A stretch of 54,411 bases of DNA from Planctomycetota bacterium (GCA_021776825.1 JAJFFG010000102.1:1-54411); one strand, 5' to 3'. Numbered from the stretch's first letter, positions 1 to 9,593 are shown. Program-made: numbers and translations. Notes: a model not told the origin generated them from the letters alone.

Positions 1-219
1 GCGCGCCTTGATCTCGACGATCTGTCCTTGCTCAGGGTGAGCCTCTCGGCGCGAGCAGTGGCCCCCGCATCCAGGCCGCTCCTCGACTCCCGGACGACGG
101 TCGTCACGGAGTGTGCGAGCCTCATGAATAGGCCGGGCTAGACGGTCGAACTGATCCCGCGTCAGCGGTGCTTGCAGCGCGGGCTCTGCCGGCGCTGAAC
201 GGCGATCGGGACCTACGAC
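1..219. other. Window edge, no gene assigned
   Basis: On the minus strand the frame that follows the response-regulator stop stays open to the window edge and reads plausibly as protein (LTRDQFDRLARPIHEA, then a CGGHC motif). It has no ATG, GTG or TTG start with a ribosome binding site. It may be a short downstream gene cut by the window edge or decayed sequence. I cannot decide between these and assign no gene. Confidence 0.3.
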
Positions 220-1596
220 CTACGAGTCGGGCGGTTCGTCGGAGCCGGACTTGGCGATCTTCGCCTTGACCGTGTTCCGCGCGACGCCGAGGACACGCGC
301 CGCTTCGGAGAGATTGCCGTCGACCGCCTGGACCACTCGCGCGACGTAGCGACACGAGACCTCCTCCAGCGTCGGCATGGAACTTGGGCGAGAGAGCTCT
401 CCCTGTTCCCGGACGAAGTGCGCTGATTGGATCTCAGCGGCGAGGTTCTCGGTGTCGATGAGGTCGCCATCGCACAGGATGACGGCGCGCTCGATGGCGT
501 TGCGAAGCTCGCGCACGTTCCCGGGCCAGTGCCAAGCCATCAACGCGCTCTCGGCGGCGGAGGAGAGGGTCGGCGGTCGCTTGCGGAGCTTCCGAGCTGC
601 CCTCTCGATGAAGGCGCGCGCGAGCAGCCCGACATCCGTGCCGCGCGTGCGCAACGGCGGGACGTCGATCTGAAAACCGTTCAGGCGGTAGTAGAGGTCC
701 TCGCGGAACAGGCCCGCCTCGACGCGTGCCCGAACGTCACGGTGGGTCGCGGCGACGACTCGGACGTCCGTACGGATCTCGCGCTTCCCACCTCCCACGC
801 GCCGGAACGGCTGCCCCTCGACGACGCGTAGCAACTTGGCCTGGACCTCGGGTCGCATCTCCGAGACCTCATCGAGGAACAGCGTCCCGCGATCCGCCAG
901 TTCGAACAGCCCGGCGCGCGCCTGGCGCGCGTCGGTGAAGGCACCCTTGTCGTGTCCGAACAGCTCGCTCTCCATCAGGTGCTCGGACACGGCGCTGCAG
1001 TTCAGCTTCACGAGGGGCTGGTCGCGGCGCTCCGACTCCGCGTGAAGCGCATCCACCACGAGTTCCTTGCCGGTTCCGGTCTCGCCGAGCACGAGCACCG
1101 CCGTGTCGCTCATGGCGACGCGTGCGATCTGCTCTCGCATTCGCGTCATCGGCGCACTCGCGCCGAGCATCACGCTCTCATCGCGGTAGACCAGACGCTC
1201 GCGTTCGAGACGATGCACGGCGCGACGCAGCTCGCGAGCCTCGAGGGCGCGCTCGATGCTCAGATGAAGTTCCTGCAGATCGAACGGCTTCGACACGAAG
1301 TCGTGCGCGCCCTCACGCATGGCCTGCACAGCCACGCGCACGTCGGCGAACGCCGTCATGACGAGCACGACCGTCTCGCCGTCCAACTCCTTGGCGATGG
1401 GCAGCAGCGCCAGTCCCGACCCGTCGCCAAGGCGCACGTCGAGGAGCAGCGCGTCGATCTTGTGCGCCCCCAGGAGTTCGCGTCCGGCGGCGACGGTGGC
1501 GGCAGTGAGGACGTGGTGACCCCGCCGCTCCAGCGACGTCTGCAGCGACGATCGCAGCCCGCCGTCGTCCTCGACGATGAGAGTCGTGAGCGTCAA
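220..1596 (-). CDS. Sigma-54-dependent response regulator (NtrC family)
   Basis: Phosphorylation-controlled activator of sigma-54 RNA polymerase, about 458 residues, normal for the family. The receiver domain covers residues 5-120, with the acidic pocket near residues 9-11, phospho-acceptor Asp53 and Lys103. The AAA+ domain has Walker A GETGTGKE at 171-178, the sigma-54 contact loop GAFTDA at 218-223 (a variant of the usual GAFTGA) and Walker B around GTLFLDEVSEM. A Fis-type helix-turn-helix ends the protein (LSEAARVLGVARNTVKAKI). I chose the TTG at 1596 because it overlaps the stop of the upstream kinase (TTGA), follows a GGGGAGAG sequence and gives the expected receiver N-terminus. It is co-transcribed with the kinase. 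A sigma-54-type promoter lies near 4005, upstream of the divergent operon, which makes that operon the obvious target. The target is an inference. Confidence 0.93.
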   Translation of the reverse strand: MTLTTLIVEDDGGLRSSLQTSLERRGHHVLTAATVAAGRELLGAHKIDALLLDVRLGDGSGLALLPIAKELDGETVVLVMTAFADVRVAVQAMREGAHDFVSKPFDLQELHLSIERALEARELRRAVHRLERERLVYRDESVMLGASAPMTRMREQIARVAMSDTAVLVLGETGTGKELVVDALHAESERRDQPLVKLNCSAVSEHLMESELFGHDKGAFTDARQARAGLFELADRGTLFLDEVSEMRPEVQAKLLRVVEGQPFRRVGGGKREIRTDVRVVAATHRDVRARVEAGLFREDLYYRLNGFQIDVPPLRTRGTDVGLLARAFIERAARKLRKRPPTLSSAAESALMAWHWPGNVRELRNAIERAVILCDGDLIDTENLAAEIQSAHFVREQGELSRPSSMPTLEEVSCRYVARVVQAVDGNLSEAARVLGVARNTVKAKIAKSGSDEPPDS

Positions 1597-3677
1597 GACT
1601 CGCTCTCCCCGCGGTGTTGGGCGGTCGAACGCGCGTCGCCCGTCCCCTGATCCGGTCTCGATACGCCGGGGAGGGTCACACTTACGGTCGTCCCTTCGTC
1701 CGCGGCGCTCGTCAGCTCGATCGTGCCCCCGTGGCCGTTGACGATCTGCCGGCAGATCGAGAGTCCGAGCCCGGTGCCGTCTGCCTTCGTCGTGAAGAAC
1801 TGGTTCCAGATCTGGTCGCGGATCGCCGCCGGCACGCCGTGACCGTGGTCGGTCACGCTGAGGCTGACGCCTTCCGCCGAGTCGTTCGCCAGACTGACGA
1901 CGACATCGCTTCCGTCCTCGGACGCCTCCGCAGCGTTGAGCACGAGGTTCACGAGCACCTGCCGCAGATAGTTGGGGTCGGCGCGGACGTTCGGTACGCC
2001 GGGAGCGACATCGACCCGCAGATCGATGTTGCGCCGCCCGAGCTCGGGACGCAGGAGTCGGACCGTGTCGCCGACGAGATCGGGCAGCGCTACGTCGGTG
2101 AAGGAGAGCTGGCTGAGTCGCGTGTAGCGCGACACGGAACGCAGGAAGGCAGAGAGACGATCGACCTCGAACACGATCTCGTTGCCAAGGGCACGACACT
2201 CGCTGCAGGCCTCCGGCTCCTCCTGAGCGACCTGGATACGCGTCTTCATCGCGGCAAGCGGGTTTCCGATCTCGTGCATGACGCCGGCCGTCATCTGCCC
2301 GAGAGAGGCGAGTTTCTCCGCTCTCGCGAGACCCCGCTGCGTCGCACGAAGATCCTCGGTGCGCCGATCCACCTCGGTCTGCAGGCGCTCGTTCCACTCG
2401 CGGAGACGGTCCTGCGCGGCGCGCACCTCGTCCGCCATCGAGTTGAAGTCGGACGCGAGCGCCTCGATCTCGTCGCCCGTCGCGATGGAGAGACGCCGCG
2501 AGGGGTCGCCGGCCGCAATGCGCTGCGTCGCGCGGCGCAATGCCGCGATGGGTCGCGACAGGTAGTGCCCTACGAAGACCCCCGCGGCGACGGATACGGC
2601 CACCACAAGAAGTACGACAGCCGAGAGCAGGATCGTGAGGTCGCGTACGAGCGCCTCCATCGGCGCCCTGGGTCGCGAGATCACGAGCGTCCACGCGAAC
2701 GGATCGTCCGCCGTGACCCCGGGCACGGGCATGGGCACGAGGAACGACTCCTCCGTCTCGATGATGGCTGTCCGCGCCGCCGGGTGAAGAAGACGTTTCG
2801 CGTCGTCCGCGGCGAAGTCGTCCGAGACGGTTCGACCGGAGCCGACGCGGAAGCGACGCGCGCCATCAGCGGACGTACCGGCGTACCCGATGTAGGCCCC
2901 TGTTCCGTCGAGGAGCCACGCCTCTGCGCCGGTCGGAAGGGGCTGCAGCATGGAGAGAACGTGCGTGGGGCAGACATGCACCGTCAAGCCGGCGTCCGCA
3001 CTCGCCTCCGGTCCCGGGATCGGCGCCGCGAAACGTAGAACGGGCTGCGGTCCCATGGTCCGATCCCCGTGCACTCCCTCTGCCGTCCCAGTCGAGATCG
3101 TCACACCGGGTCGCAGATCGCGAGGTCGAGCGTCGGCCGGCCGCTCTCCGTTGCCCGAGTCCGTGGACCGGATGGGAACGCCGGGCGGGTCGTCCAGACG
3201 GAACAGCTCGACGCCCGAGTCGGCGCGGCACTCCACCTGGCAGTACGAATTTCGCGCGCGGAAGAACGCCCCGATCTCGCCGAGCGCATCGAGGCTCGCG
3301 GAAGTGGGGCCACCTGAGGAGGCGAGAGCCTCGTCCACGAACCGCCTCGTTGCGCTGGCGCCGCTGATGTACTGGACGTCGAGTCGCGCTGAACGCAGGA
3401 ACTCGCCCACAGCGCTGGCCCGCGAGACTGCGTCGAACTCCATGGCCTGGACGGCGTTCTCGCGCATGAGGTCGCGCGTTCGGGAGATCGTGAATGCGCC
3501 GACCAACGTCGTCGGCACGACCGCCAGCACAACCATCGGGACGACGATCTTCGTCCGGATGCTGACCCCCTGCAGGGAGCGCAGCCAGCGTTGACGCGCG
3601 CCGGACCATAGACCCTCGCGCGAGCCGGCCCCGTCGGTGTCGCGGGGGGCCGAGAGTCGACCATCGCGCTGCGACAT
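1593..3677 (-). CDS. Membrane sensor histidine kinase
   Basis: Sensor partner of the sigma-54 response regulator, about 694 residues. One membrane segment lies near residues 44-66, then a roughly 280-residue extracytoplasmic part with the length and layout of a double-Cache domain, a second membrane segment near 342-372, HAMP, HisKA with the phospho-accepting His near 468 (GVMHEIGNPL), and HATPase_c with N box NLVLNAAEAS and G boxes DHGHGVP and GTGLGLSI. The ATG at 3677 is preferred over one 36 bases upstream because AAAGGAG lies about 10 bases before it. The stop overlaps the TTG of the regulator gene, so the two are translationally coupled. The periplasmic part suggests it senses a small molecule, but the ligand cannot be read from sequence. 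Confidence 0.92.
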   Translation of the reverse strand: MSQRDGRLSAPRDTDGAGSREGLWSGARQRWLRSLQGVSIRTKIVVPMVVLAVVPTTLVGAFTISRTRDLMRENAVQAMEFDAVSRASAVGEFLRSARLDVQYISGASATRRFVDEALASSGGPTSASLDALGEIGAFFRARNSYCQVECRADSGVELFRLDDPPGVPIRSTDSGNGERPADARPRDLRPGVTISTGTAEGVHGDRTMGPQPVLRFAAPIPGPEASADAGLTVHVCPTHVLSMLQPLPTGAEAWLLDGTGAYIGYAGTSADGARRFRVGSGRTVSDDFAADDAKRLLHPAARTAIIETEESFLVPMPVPGVTADDPFAWTLVISRPRAPMEALVRDLTILLSAVVLLVVAVSVAAGVFVGHYLSRPIAALRRATQRIAAGDPSRRLSIATGDEIEALASDFNSMADEVRAAQDRLREWNERLQTEVDRRTEDLRATQRGLARAEKLASLGQMTAGVMHEIGNPLAAMKTRIQVAQEEPEACSECRALGNEIVFEVDRLSAFLRSVSRYTRLSQLSFTDVALPDLVGDTVRLLRPELGRRNIDLRVDVAPGVPNVRADPNYLRQVLVNLVLNAAEASEDGSDVVVSLANDSAEGVSLSVTDHGHGVPAAIRDQIWNQFFTTKADGTGLGLSICRQIVNGHGGTIELTSAADEGTTVSVTLPGVSRPDQGTGDARSTAQHRGESES

Positions 3678-4105
3678 CGGCGGACCTCTCCTTTCGCCGC
3701 GGGTTCGCCCCACGTCGGCGTCGCCGAGCGTACTCGGTTCCGCTGCCGCGACGCGACTGCGATGCGACGAGACGGCGCTATCGAGACTCGCCCCAGTCGT
3801 TCAGAAGCTGACCGTCGTCGCAACCCTGGTCGCGGGCACGGCTTACGGCGACGCGACCATCCGCCGCGCGTGAGTTGCACCAGCATTGACCAGCTCCCAC
3901 CCGAACGGCACCGCCGCCTCGCCGCACTCCGCACGCGCGGTCGATCACCATAACTGCGGTCTGGATAGTTGGTTACGGAGCTGGATCAAGCCTGCCGACG
4001 CAGTCGGCACACCGCTTGCAACTGATCGTCGACGCACCCGCGATTGCCGGGAGCCCGACAGACCGTCGGTCTCCTCGCGACCGCGAATTCTCAGGGAGGC
4101 ACACC
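3678..4105. other. Divergent control region
   Basis: This 428-base stretch separates the sensor kinase from the cupredoxin operon. It holds no convincing gene. It contains the sigma-54-type promoter listed separately and the GGGAGG ribosome binding site of the cupredoxin gene. No clear paired binding site for the activator could be picked out by eye. Confidence 0.6.
4005..4020 (+). promoter_or_regulatory. Sigma-54 (-24/-12) promoter
   Basis: CGGCAC-N5-TTGCA matches the sigma-54 consensus TGGCAC-N5-TTGCA at all but the first base, including the invariant GG and GC dinucleotides at the right spacing. It points at the cupredoxin gene (ATG at 4106), which gives a leader of roughly 75 bases. A sigma-54 activator gene is divergently encoded next to it. 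Confidence 0.65.
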
Positions 4106-4783
4106 ATGAAATTCCGACTCTCACTCGCAGTATCACTTGCCTGCGGGCTCGCCGCCGCGCTGACCGTTGCCACGTCGACGACGTTCGCCGAGGACGCGTT
4201 GGCGCCCCCGGCCGTCGGGAGCGTCACGGGCAAAGTCCTGTTCGACGGCGGCAAGGCCCCGAAGGGCATCGAGATCAAGGACACGATCGTATTCCTGGAG
4301 GGCAAGAGCCTCGAGCCCGCCAAGCGCGCGAAGCGCGACCCCGCCAAGGGTGAGGCGGATGCCGTGATGGACCAGGTCGACATCACGTACGACCCGCACG
4401 TCCTGCCCGTGCTGGCCGGCGACGTGGTGGAGTTCCGCAACAGCGACCAGATCCTGCACAACGTCCACGGGACGCCCCGGCGGCACGACGAGTTCAACCG
4501 AGCGACCTCGGCGAACACGTCGTTCCGATTGCAGCTGACGAAGCCCGAGATCTTCCACATCGGCTGCGACATCCACTCGCAGATGAGCGCCTGGGTCCTC
4601 GTGCTTCGCACACCGTTCCACGCGCGTGCTGGCAAGCGCGGAACCTACGCCATCAAAGACATCCCGCCGGGCACGTACAAGCTCGTCGCCTGGCACGAGA
4701 AGTACGGGAAGCGCGAGATCTCGAAGGAGCTCGTCATCGAAGCGGGCAAGGCTGCCAGCGTCCAGATCGACCTCCAGAAGTAG
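4106..4783 (+). CDS. Exported cupredoxin-like protein
   Basis: Periplasmic blue-copper-like protein of 225 residues, probably an electron carrier. A signal peptide covers residues 1-29, with cleavage near TFA-ED. Likely type-1 copper ligands are His118 or His121 (LHNVHG), Cys154, His157 and Met160 (HIGCDIHSQM). A carboxypeptidase-regulatory or PEGA-like strand segment follows (KDIPPGTYKLVAWHEKYG), the arrangement seen in methylamine-utilisation-type plastocyanin-like proteins of Planctomycetota. The ATG at 4106 has GGGAGG nine bases upstream. It is first in an operon with a beta-barrel protein and a toroid-like lipoprotein, behind a sigma-54-type promoter. A paralogue with the same CDIHSxM motif is encoded at 20455-21267. 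Copper binding is inferred from the ligand pattern. Confidence 0.8.
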   Translation: MKFRLSLAVSLACGLAAALTVATSTTFAEDALAPPAVGSVTGKVLFDGGKAPKGIEIKDTIVFLEGKSLEPAKRAKRDPAKGEADAVMDQVDITYDPHVLPVLAGDVVEFRNSDQILHNVHGTPRRHDEFNRATSANTSFRLQLTKPEIFHIGCDIHSQMSAWVLVLRTPFHARAGKRGTYAIKDIPPGTYKLVAWHEKYGKREISKELVIEAGKAASVQIDLQK

Positions 4784-4808
4784 TTCCAACGGACCCACGA
4801 GGACTGCC

Positions 4809-6089
4809 ATGCGTTCGTCACTCCATCTCTCACAGGCCGTCGGACTGTGCGTCGTTGCGCTGTGCGCCGTCACGACGCGCGCTGTCGCCGACGATCCCGA
4901 TCCCGATCCCGACAAGGCGATCTCCATCGACGACGTCGATGAGGACGATCGTGATCACCTGTTCCTGCGACTCGGCAAGAGCCGGGACTACCTCGGTACG
5001 GAACGCCACCGCATCATCGATCAGATCGAGGCGGCGATCCCCTCGCTCTACGAACCGATTCGTCCGTTCCACGGGTACACGCTGCCGCCTGGCGCGTGGC
5101 GCGTCGGACTGCGTACGACGTTCGGACACAACCCGAGCGACTACGGCACGGACGACTTCTACTCGAAGTTCTTCGAGGATGTGGACGTCGACTTCGTTCG
5201 TACGGAACTCGACATCTTCCACGGGTTCGAGCTCGGCGGGATCCGCGATCTCACGGCCCGGCTGACGATCCCCCACAAGACCACGCGGCTCGAGGGCGAT
5301 GGGCATCCGTTCCGAATCGACAGTCTTGTGACGTCGATGGACGGCACCAGCGACGGGCTCGGTGACATCAAGTTCACGCTGAAGAAGAAGTGGGTGGACC
5401 AGGCCAACGGTCCTCTCACGTTCGCGACGATGCTCGGGGTGATCTTTCCAACGGCACAGGACGACGAACAGCTCAGCTCGGCTCAGACGCTGTTCGTCAA
5501 CGGCACGCCGATGGCCGTCTCCAATCGCGTCCCCGGGAACCCGGCGCTCGACATCTTCAGCCGCAAGGCCGGCGACCAGTTGTTCCCCCGCATCGCCCAG
5601 CCCGGCAACGGCAGTTGGGGCGTGCGTCTCGGCTTCGGTGCGACGCGCCAGTTCGAGCGGAGCGCGTTGCACGCAGGACTCGTGTTCGACAGCCTGAGCG
5701 ACAACGACGGGATCACGCCCGGCGACGAGCTGCGCTACGGCGTCTCCTACGTCATTCCACCGTTCGCGAGCGACCACATCACGCTCGACCTCTCGGTGTT
5801 CGGGCGGTGGAAGGGCGACGAGGAGTTCCCGGGCCTCATCATGCACCCCGTGCGTGATCCGGCCACGGGCGGACCGATCATCGATCCGGCCACGGGAATG
5901 CCACAGCCGTTCACCACGGCGCGGCCCGACTTCAAGCACGGCAACGTGCTCTTCGCCAGCCCGGCCCTGGTGTACACGCCATCGCCCGGTGTGCGTCTGT
6001 TCGTGGCCCCCGCGTTCCGCATCGCGGAACCGCGGCGAGGACCGTCGCCAGAGTGGCTGGTCACGGTCGGCGCGACCTTCACCTTCTAG
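4809..6089 (+). CDS. Outer-membrane beta-barrel protein, MetA/transporter-like
   Basis: Exported protein of 426 residues. A signal peptide covers about residues 1-27 (ending AVA-DD), followed by an acidic DPDPDPD segment and then alternating amphipathic strands typical of outer-membrane barrels of the putative phenol-degradation MetA-like transporter group. The terminal aromatic residue (VTVGATFTF) is the usual barrel C-terminal signal. The start ATG at 4809 lies 25 bases after the cupredoxin stop, with GAGGA upstream. The operon position between a cupredoxin and a toroid-like lipoprotein suggests it lets a substrate or product cross the outer membrane. No substrate can be named, and family assignment rests on general strand pattern rather than on a diagnostic motif. 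Confidence 0.65.
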   Translation: MRSSLHLSQAVGLCVVALCAVTTRAVADDPDPDPDKAISIDDVDEDDRDHLFLRLGKSRDYLGTERHRIIDQIEAAIPSLYEPIRPFHGYTLPPGAWRVGLRTTFGHNPSDYGTDDFYSKFFEDVDVDFVRTELDIFHGFELGGIRDLTARLTIPHKTTRLEGDGHPFRIDSLVTSMDGTSDGLGDIKFTLKKKWVDQANGPLTFATMLGVIFPTAQDDEQLSSAQTLFVNGTPMAVSNRVPGNPALDIFSRKAGDQLFPRIAQPGNGSWGVRLGFGATRQFERSALHAGLVFDSLSDNDGITPGDELRYGVSYVIPPFASDHITLDLSVFGRWKGDEEFPGLIMHPVRDPATGGPIIDPATGMPQPFTTARPDFKHGNVLFASPALVYTPSPGVRLFVAPAFRIAEPRRGPSPEWLVTVGATFTF

Positions 6090-6107
6090 AGATTGGGGGA
6101 AATCGTC

Positions 6108-8156
6108 ATGTCGTTCGAAGTGACTCTTCGCCAGAGGCGGCCGGCGTTCCTCGCCGTCCTGATGCTGACGTCTTGCGTCGGCCTCTCGTACCAGGATCGA
6201 GGTGACGGCTCCGTGCAGCCGGCGCCGCTCGAGGGCGCGGCACCACCGACCTACGAGAAGTACGCATCGCCGCTCGAGTCCCGCGTGACCGACTCACGGT
6301 TCACGACGCTCGACGCGATGTATCTCGCCAACGAGATGAACCAGGGCGGCTTCCCGTTCTTCGAGAGCGCCGTCGCTCAGGGGCTGATCGCCTCGGATCC
6401 GGAGTTCCTCTACGCGACCACGGTCGAGTCGTACTGGTACTCGCGCTACAACATGTCGGCCCTCGTAACGGAGAGTCGGCTCGGCGTGCATGCGGTCTAC
6501 GGCCCGTACGTCACCGAACACGCTCTGCGCAACGGTCGCGCGAGTGTGAACCGCGATCGAGGAGAGTACGCGCGCTCGAACAAGGCGGCGCTCGTGCAGG
6601 ATCTGATCCCGACGTATCTGGCGCGCACCGGGTTCCCGCGACGCTTCGAAGACGCCTCGCCGACCATGCTGCACTTCGCCTCCGGAGATCCGCACTTCGT
6701 GCGGCCGCTCGACAAGGGAGTGGCGTTCGAGAGCACAGAGAACGAGATCCGCGATGCAGACCTTCGACAGCTCTACGGCGAGGACATGCCGGCGCGTGAG
6801 AGCGGGATGGACCTCGGCGGAAACGACATGTGGACGTCACGCGTCAACTACCGCGAGAACTTCCTCTCGATGCGCTGGGACCACGACGGGATGGAGCACG
6901 AGGTCGACCTCGGTGCCGAGGGCCAGGCGTTGATGAAGATGGTGCTGTGGATGGAGTACTTCTTCCGCGGCAGCCACCATCGAGGGCAGTTCCTCGGCAA
7001 CGACCCCGAGGAGGGCTTCCGCGCCTGCATGCTCAATCTGATGGCGGTGAACAAGATGCTCATGCTGAAGGGCGCGATGCTGTCCGACGGCGAGAGCCTG
7101 AGCGGAGTCGATCCACGCGAGTTCGTGGCGGGTGCGCACTACTTCCCGCATCGCATTGGTGTCCGCATGCGCTCGGTTGGCGATCTCCCCGCTCGTCCGG
7201 AGGAACTGTTCGTCGCGGACGCCACGAGCCAGCTCTTCGATCAGGCATCGCTGCTCTGGGCGCTGTCGGAGTACTACCACTTTGCGGACCCGGCGTTCGC
7301 GAGCAACTGGAACAACGTCTTCGGTGAGAACCCGCCGTACGACGGCTCCGTCATGGAGCAGAAGTACATCGTCCTCGCTCAAGGCCTCGCGAACATGACA
7401 CTCGAGAACATCCAGGCGATGCACCGTCGACAGGATGGCCATCTCGACTCGGCATGGAGTCCTGGCGGACGCGTCTCCGACAGCGTGACCACCCGCGACC
7501 TCGGCATGACTCTTGTCGCGCTGGCGAACTTCGCCCGCCACCTTCACGTCGATCCGGAGCGCGTCGCCGGTGCCACGGACCTGCTCCGTCGAGAGGCGGA
7601 CTTCCTCGTAGACGTGCTTCAGGGAGACGACGGCTCCGTCGCCGCCCGGTACGACTTCGCGACCGGCCAGACGCAGGAGCGCGGCACGCTGCTCGCTCAG
7701 GGGTTCGCGATCCGCGGGCTGATGGAGGCGCACAAGGTTGTCGGCGACGCCCGCTACATGGAAGCGGCGAAGCGAGCCTACGACTACATGAATCGTGACC
7801 TGTGGGACGACTCGACGGGTGTCTACCGCTCGTCTCCCGGTGCTCAGGTCTCGGTCTACACTCCGATGAACCTCGGCGCCGCGCTCGGCGCGATGCGCGA
7901 GATGATCCTTGCCACGAACGACGCCTCCGAGCTCGAACGCTACAAGCGCTTCTGGGTGCAGGGCGTCAATCGCAGCGGCATTCAGCAGGCAGAGTACGAG
8001 GAGACCGGGGAGCGAGACTTCTTCGCTCCCGACGGTGACCGTGACGGCATCCCCAGGATGGAGTACGGGCCCGGACGCTACGGAGTTGCTCCCGTCTACG
8101 CCTCCCGCGTGGAGATCGCAACGCCCTCGAGATCCGAAGCCGCGGGTACACGCTGA
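6108..8156 (+). CDS. Toroid-like lipoprotein, paralogue of 14748-16712
   Basis: Predicted lipoprotein of 682 residues with lipobox LMLTSC near residues 18-23. The body has helical repeats that resemble (alpha/alpha)6-toroid proteins, for example TLLAQGFAIRGLMEAHKVVGDARYMEAAKRAYDYM broken into paired helices. It aligns with the protein at 14748-16712 along its length: both have DAMYLANE near the start, SYWYSRYN, QASLLW, and a C-terminal calcium-loop-like DGDRDGIP followed by YGVAPV. The ATG at 6108 follows GGGGGA; an in-frame TTG at 6093 is an alternative. It is third in the cupredoxin operon and is followed by a strong hairpin. I do not recognise a characterised family. A glycan or polymer enzyme or a large periplasmic redox-associated scaffold are both possible. 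Confidence 0.75.
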   Translation: MSFEVTLRQRRPAFLAVLMLTSCVGLSYQDRGDGSVQPAPLEGAAPPTYEKYASPLESRVTDSRFTTLDAMYLANEMNQGGFPFFESAVAQGLIASDPEFLYATTVESYWYSRYNMSALVTESRLGVHAVYGPYVTEHALRNGRASVNRDRGEYARSNKAALVQDLIPTYLARTGFPRRFEDASPTMLHFASGDPHFVRPLDKGVAFESTENEIRDADLRQLYGEDMPARESGMDLGGNDMWTSRVNYRENFLSMRWDHDGMEHEVDLGAEGQALMKMVLWMEYFFRGSHHRGQFLGNDPEEGFRACMLNLMAVNKMLMLKGAMLSDGESLSGVDPREFVAGAHYFPHRIGVRMRSVGDLPARPEELFVADATSQLFDQASLLWALSEYYHFADPAFASNWNNVFGENPPYDGSVMEQKYIVLAQGLANMTLENIQAMHRRQDGHLDSAWSPGGRVSDSVTTRDLGMTLVALANFARHLHVDPERVAGATDLLRREADFLVDVLQGDDGSVAARYDFATGQTQERGTLLAQGFAIRGLMEAHKVVGDARYMEAAKRAYDYMNRDLWDDSTGVYRSSPGAQVSVYTPMNLGAALGAMREMILATNDASELERYKRFWVQGVNRSGIQQAEYEETGERDFFAPDGDRDGIPRMEYGPGRYGVAPVYASRVEIATPSRSEAAGTR

Positions 8157-8199
8157 ACGCACCTCCCTATCGCGCGAAGCAGTGCACCACGGCCGACGC

Positions 8200-8223
8200 A
8201 CCGGCCCCGACACCGGGGCCGGT
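8200..8223 (+). terminator. Hairpin terminator candidate
   Basis: A perfect 10-bp stem (ACCGGCCCCG / CGGGGCCGGT) with loop ACAC lies 44 bases after the toroid-like lipoprotein stop. There is no long T run, as is usual in GC-rich genomes. It likely ends the cupredoxin operon. Confidence 0.6.
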
Positions 8224-8276
8224 TGCGTCACATCGCACCTGTGCATCGTGAGCCGGGACGACCGTGCCACACGACG

Positions 8277-9593
8277 ATGGCGATCGACACACTCTCCAAC
8301 AACACCGGACTGCGCGCGCGCCGGAGGCGCGTGTCGTGCTGCGTGAGCATGCTCCTCTGCGCTGTGGGGATCGGGGCTTGCGCCTCGCCGACCACCGGGG
8401 GTCCGCAAGCTGCCGCGATCGTCCTCGCGCGAACCGTTCAGGTCGACGTCGCGTCGGGGGCGAGTCCCCACGAGCTCGCCGCAATTCCGGCTCTCGACGT
8501 CCCGCGTGGCAGTCCTCGAGAAGATCCAGACGACGACTGGGGCGCCGAGGATGACGACGGCTCCGCGCTGTTCGCGACCTACCAGGAGCTCGTCGTCTCC
8601 GTGGGACACGTCTCCGGCGATCGGACACGACGCAACGGCGTGCGGCTCTCGTCTCGCGCCCCGGGCAGCTACGTCGGGCTCGACCTTCTCGGTACATTCG
8701 CGCGCACGGCCGGAGTGAACCGGGAGGTCCTTCCGGACTGGCTCCCGCTGGACGCGATGGATCTGCACCCGCGGGTGCTGTTCGGACCCACGACGCGCGA
8801 CGGCTCGTTCGACGATCTGGACTTCGCACCACAGGACTTCTGGCTTCGCTTCAACCCGTTGGGTATCGATCGGCTCGGCCTGCGTGTTGGGCAGTTCGTG
8901 ATCCCGTACGGCGACAATCCGACGCTCGCACCGCGCCAGCGCGCCTTGCTCCCCGTTGAAGCCAAGGACCTCGGCCTGAAGTGGGACTGGGGAGTTGGCG
9001 TCAAGGGGCCCTTCCAGGAGTTCGACTGGGAGGTCGCGGCGACGCTCGGAACCGGCGAGTCGTGGCACTCGCCGCGCCCACTCTCGGGGTCCGACCGCCG
9101 CACGGGACTCATCACCGCACGCATCGGTGCGCCGACGTATCGCGATCTGCAGTACGGCCTCTCGGTTCTCTACGGGGACCTCCCCGTGATTCGCGGCGCG
9201 GAGCTCCTCCAGCCGGAACCGATCTCGCGACGACGGATCGGGCTGAACGCGCGTCTCAAGCAGGGGACGTACGTCAGCCTCGGCGGACAGCTGACGTTCG
9301 GGGACGACGGCGTCCGCACGGACGCCGGAGCGACGCGCGACGTCGTCGGGTACCGCGCGTGGCTCGACTGGGTCGATCCGGCTGTGCCCGACATTCGTGC
9401 GACGCTTCAGCTCGACTCCGTCGGACGCGAACGCCGCGGGCGCGACGCCGACGATACGGCTGTGGCTCTCGAACTCGCCTACTCGATGAGCACCGCCGTC
9501 ACGCTCAAGCTCACGATCGAGCACCAGCTCGATGCGTCCATGGGAGACGAACTCGATGTCATCCTCTTCACTCTCGTCTTCTTCGAGAACTAG
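8277..9593 (+). CDS. Porin-like outer-membrane lipoprotein
   Basis: Predicted exported protein of 438 residues. A basic N-terminus and hydrophobic stretch end at a lipobox-like GIGAC-A, followed by a low-complexity acidic linker (EDPDDDWGAEDDD). The remainder resembles an outer-membrane barrel: alternating strands, FDDLDFAPQDFWLRFNPLGIDRLGLRVGQF-type segments seen in phosphate-selective porins (broken here for length), and a terminal aromatic motif (FTLVFFEN). Starts at 8277 (ATG) or 8347 are possible. The CRTAC1 gene overlaps its 3' end, so they are probably co-expressed. Function is likely passage of a small substrate through the outer membrane. The exact porin family is uncertain. Confidence 0.6.
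   Translation: MAIDTLSNNTGLRARRRRVSCCVSMLLCAVGIGACASPTTGGPQAAAIVLARTVQVDVASGASPHELAAIPALDVPRGSPREDPDDDWGAEDDDGSALFATYQELVVSVGHVSGDRTRRNGVRLSSRAPGSYVGLDLLGTFARTAGVNREVLPDWLPLDAMDLHPRVLFGPTTRDGSFDDLDFAPQDFWLRFNPLGIDRLGLRVGQFVIPYGDNPTLAPRQRALLPVEAKDLGLKWDWGVGVKGPFQEFDWEVAATLGTGESWHSPRPLSGSDRRTGLITARIGAPTYRDLQYGLSVLYGDLPVIRGAELLQPEPISRRRIGLNARLKQGTYVSLGGQLTFGDDGVRTDAGATRDVVGYRAWLDWVDPAVPDIRATLQLDSVGRERRGRDADDTAVALELAYSMSTAVTLKLTIEHQLDASMGDELDVILFTLVFFEN

Noticed and set aside
1593..2694. Long open minus-strand frame upstream of the response regulator start, in frame with it
   Set aside because: It is a shadow of the histidine kinase gene in another frame; its sequence is Arg-rich and matches no family.
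6837..9524. Long minus-strand open frame across the toroid-like and porin-like genes
   Set aside because: Antisense shadow of two well-supported plus-strand genes; no domain recognised in it.
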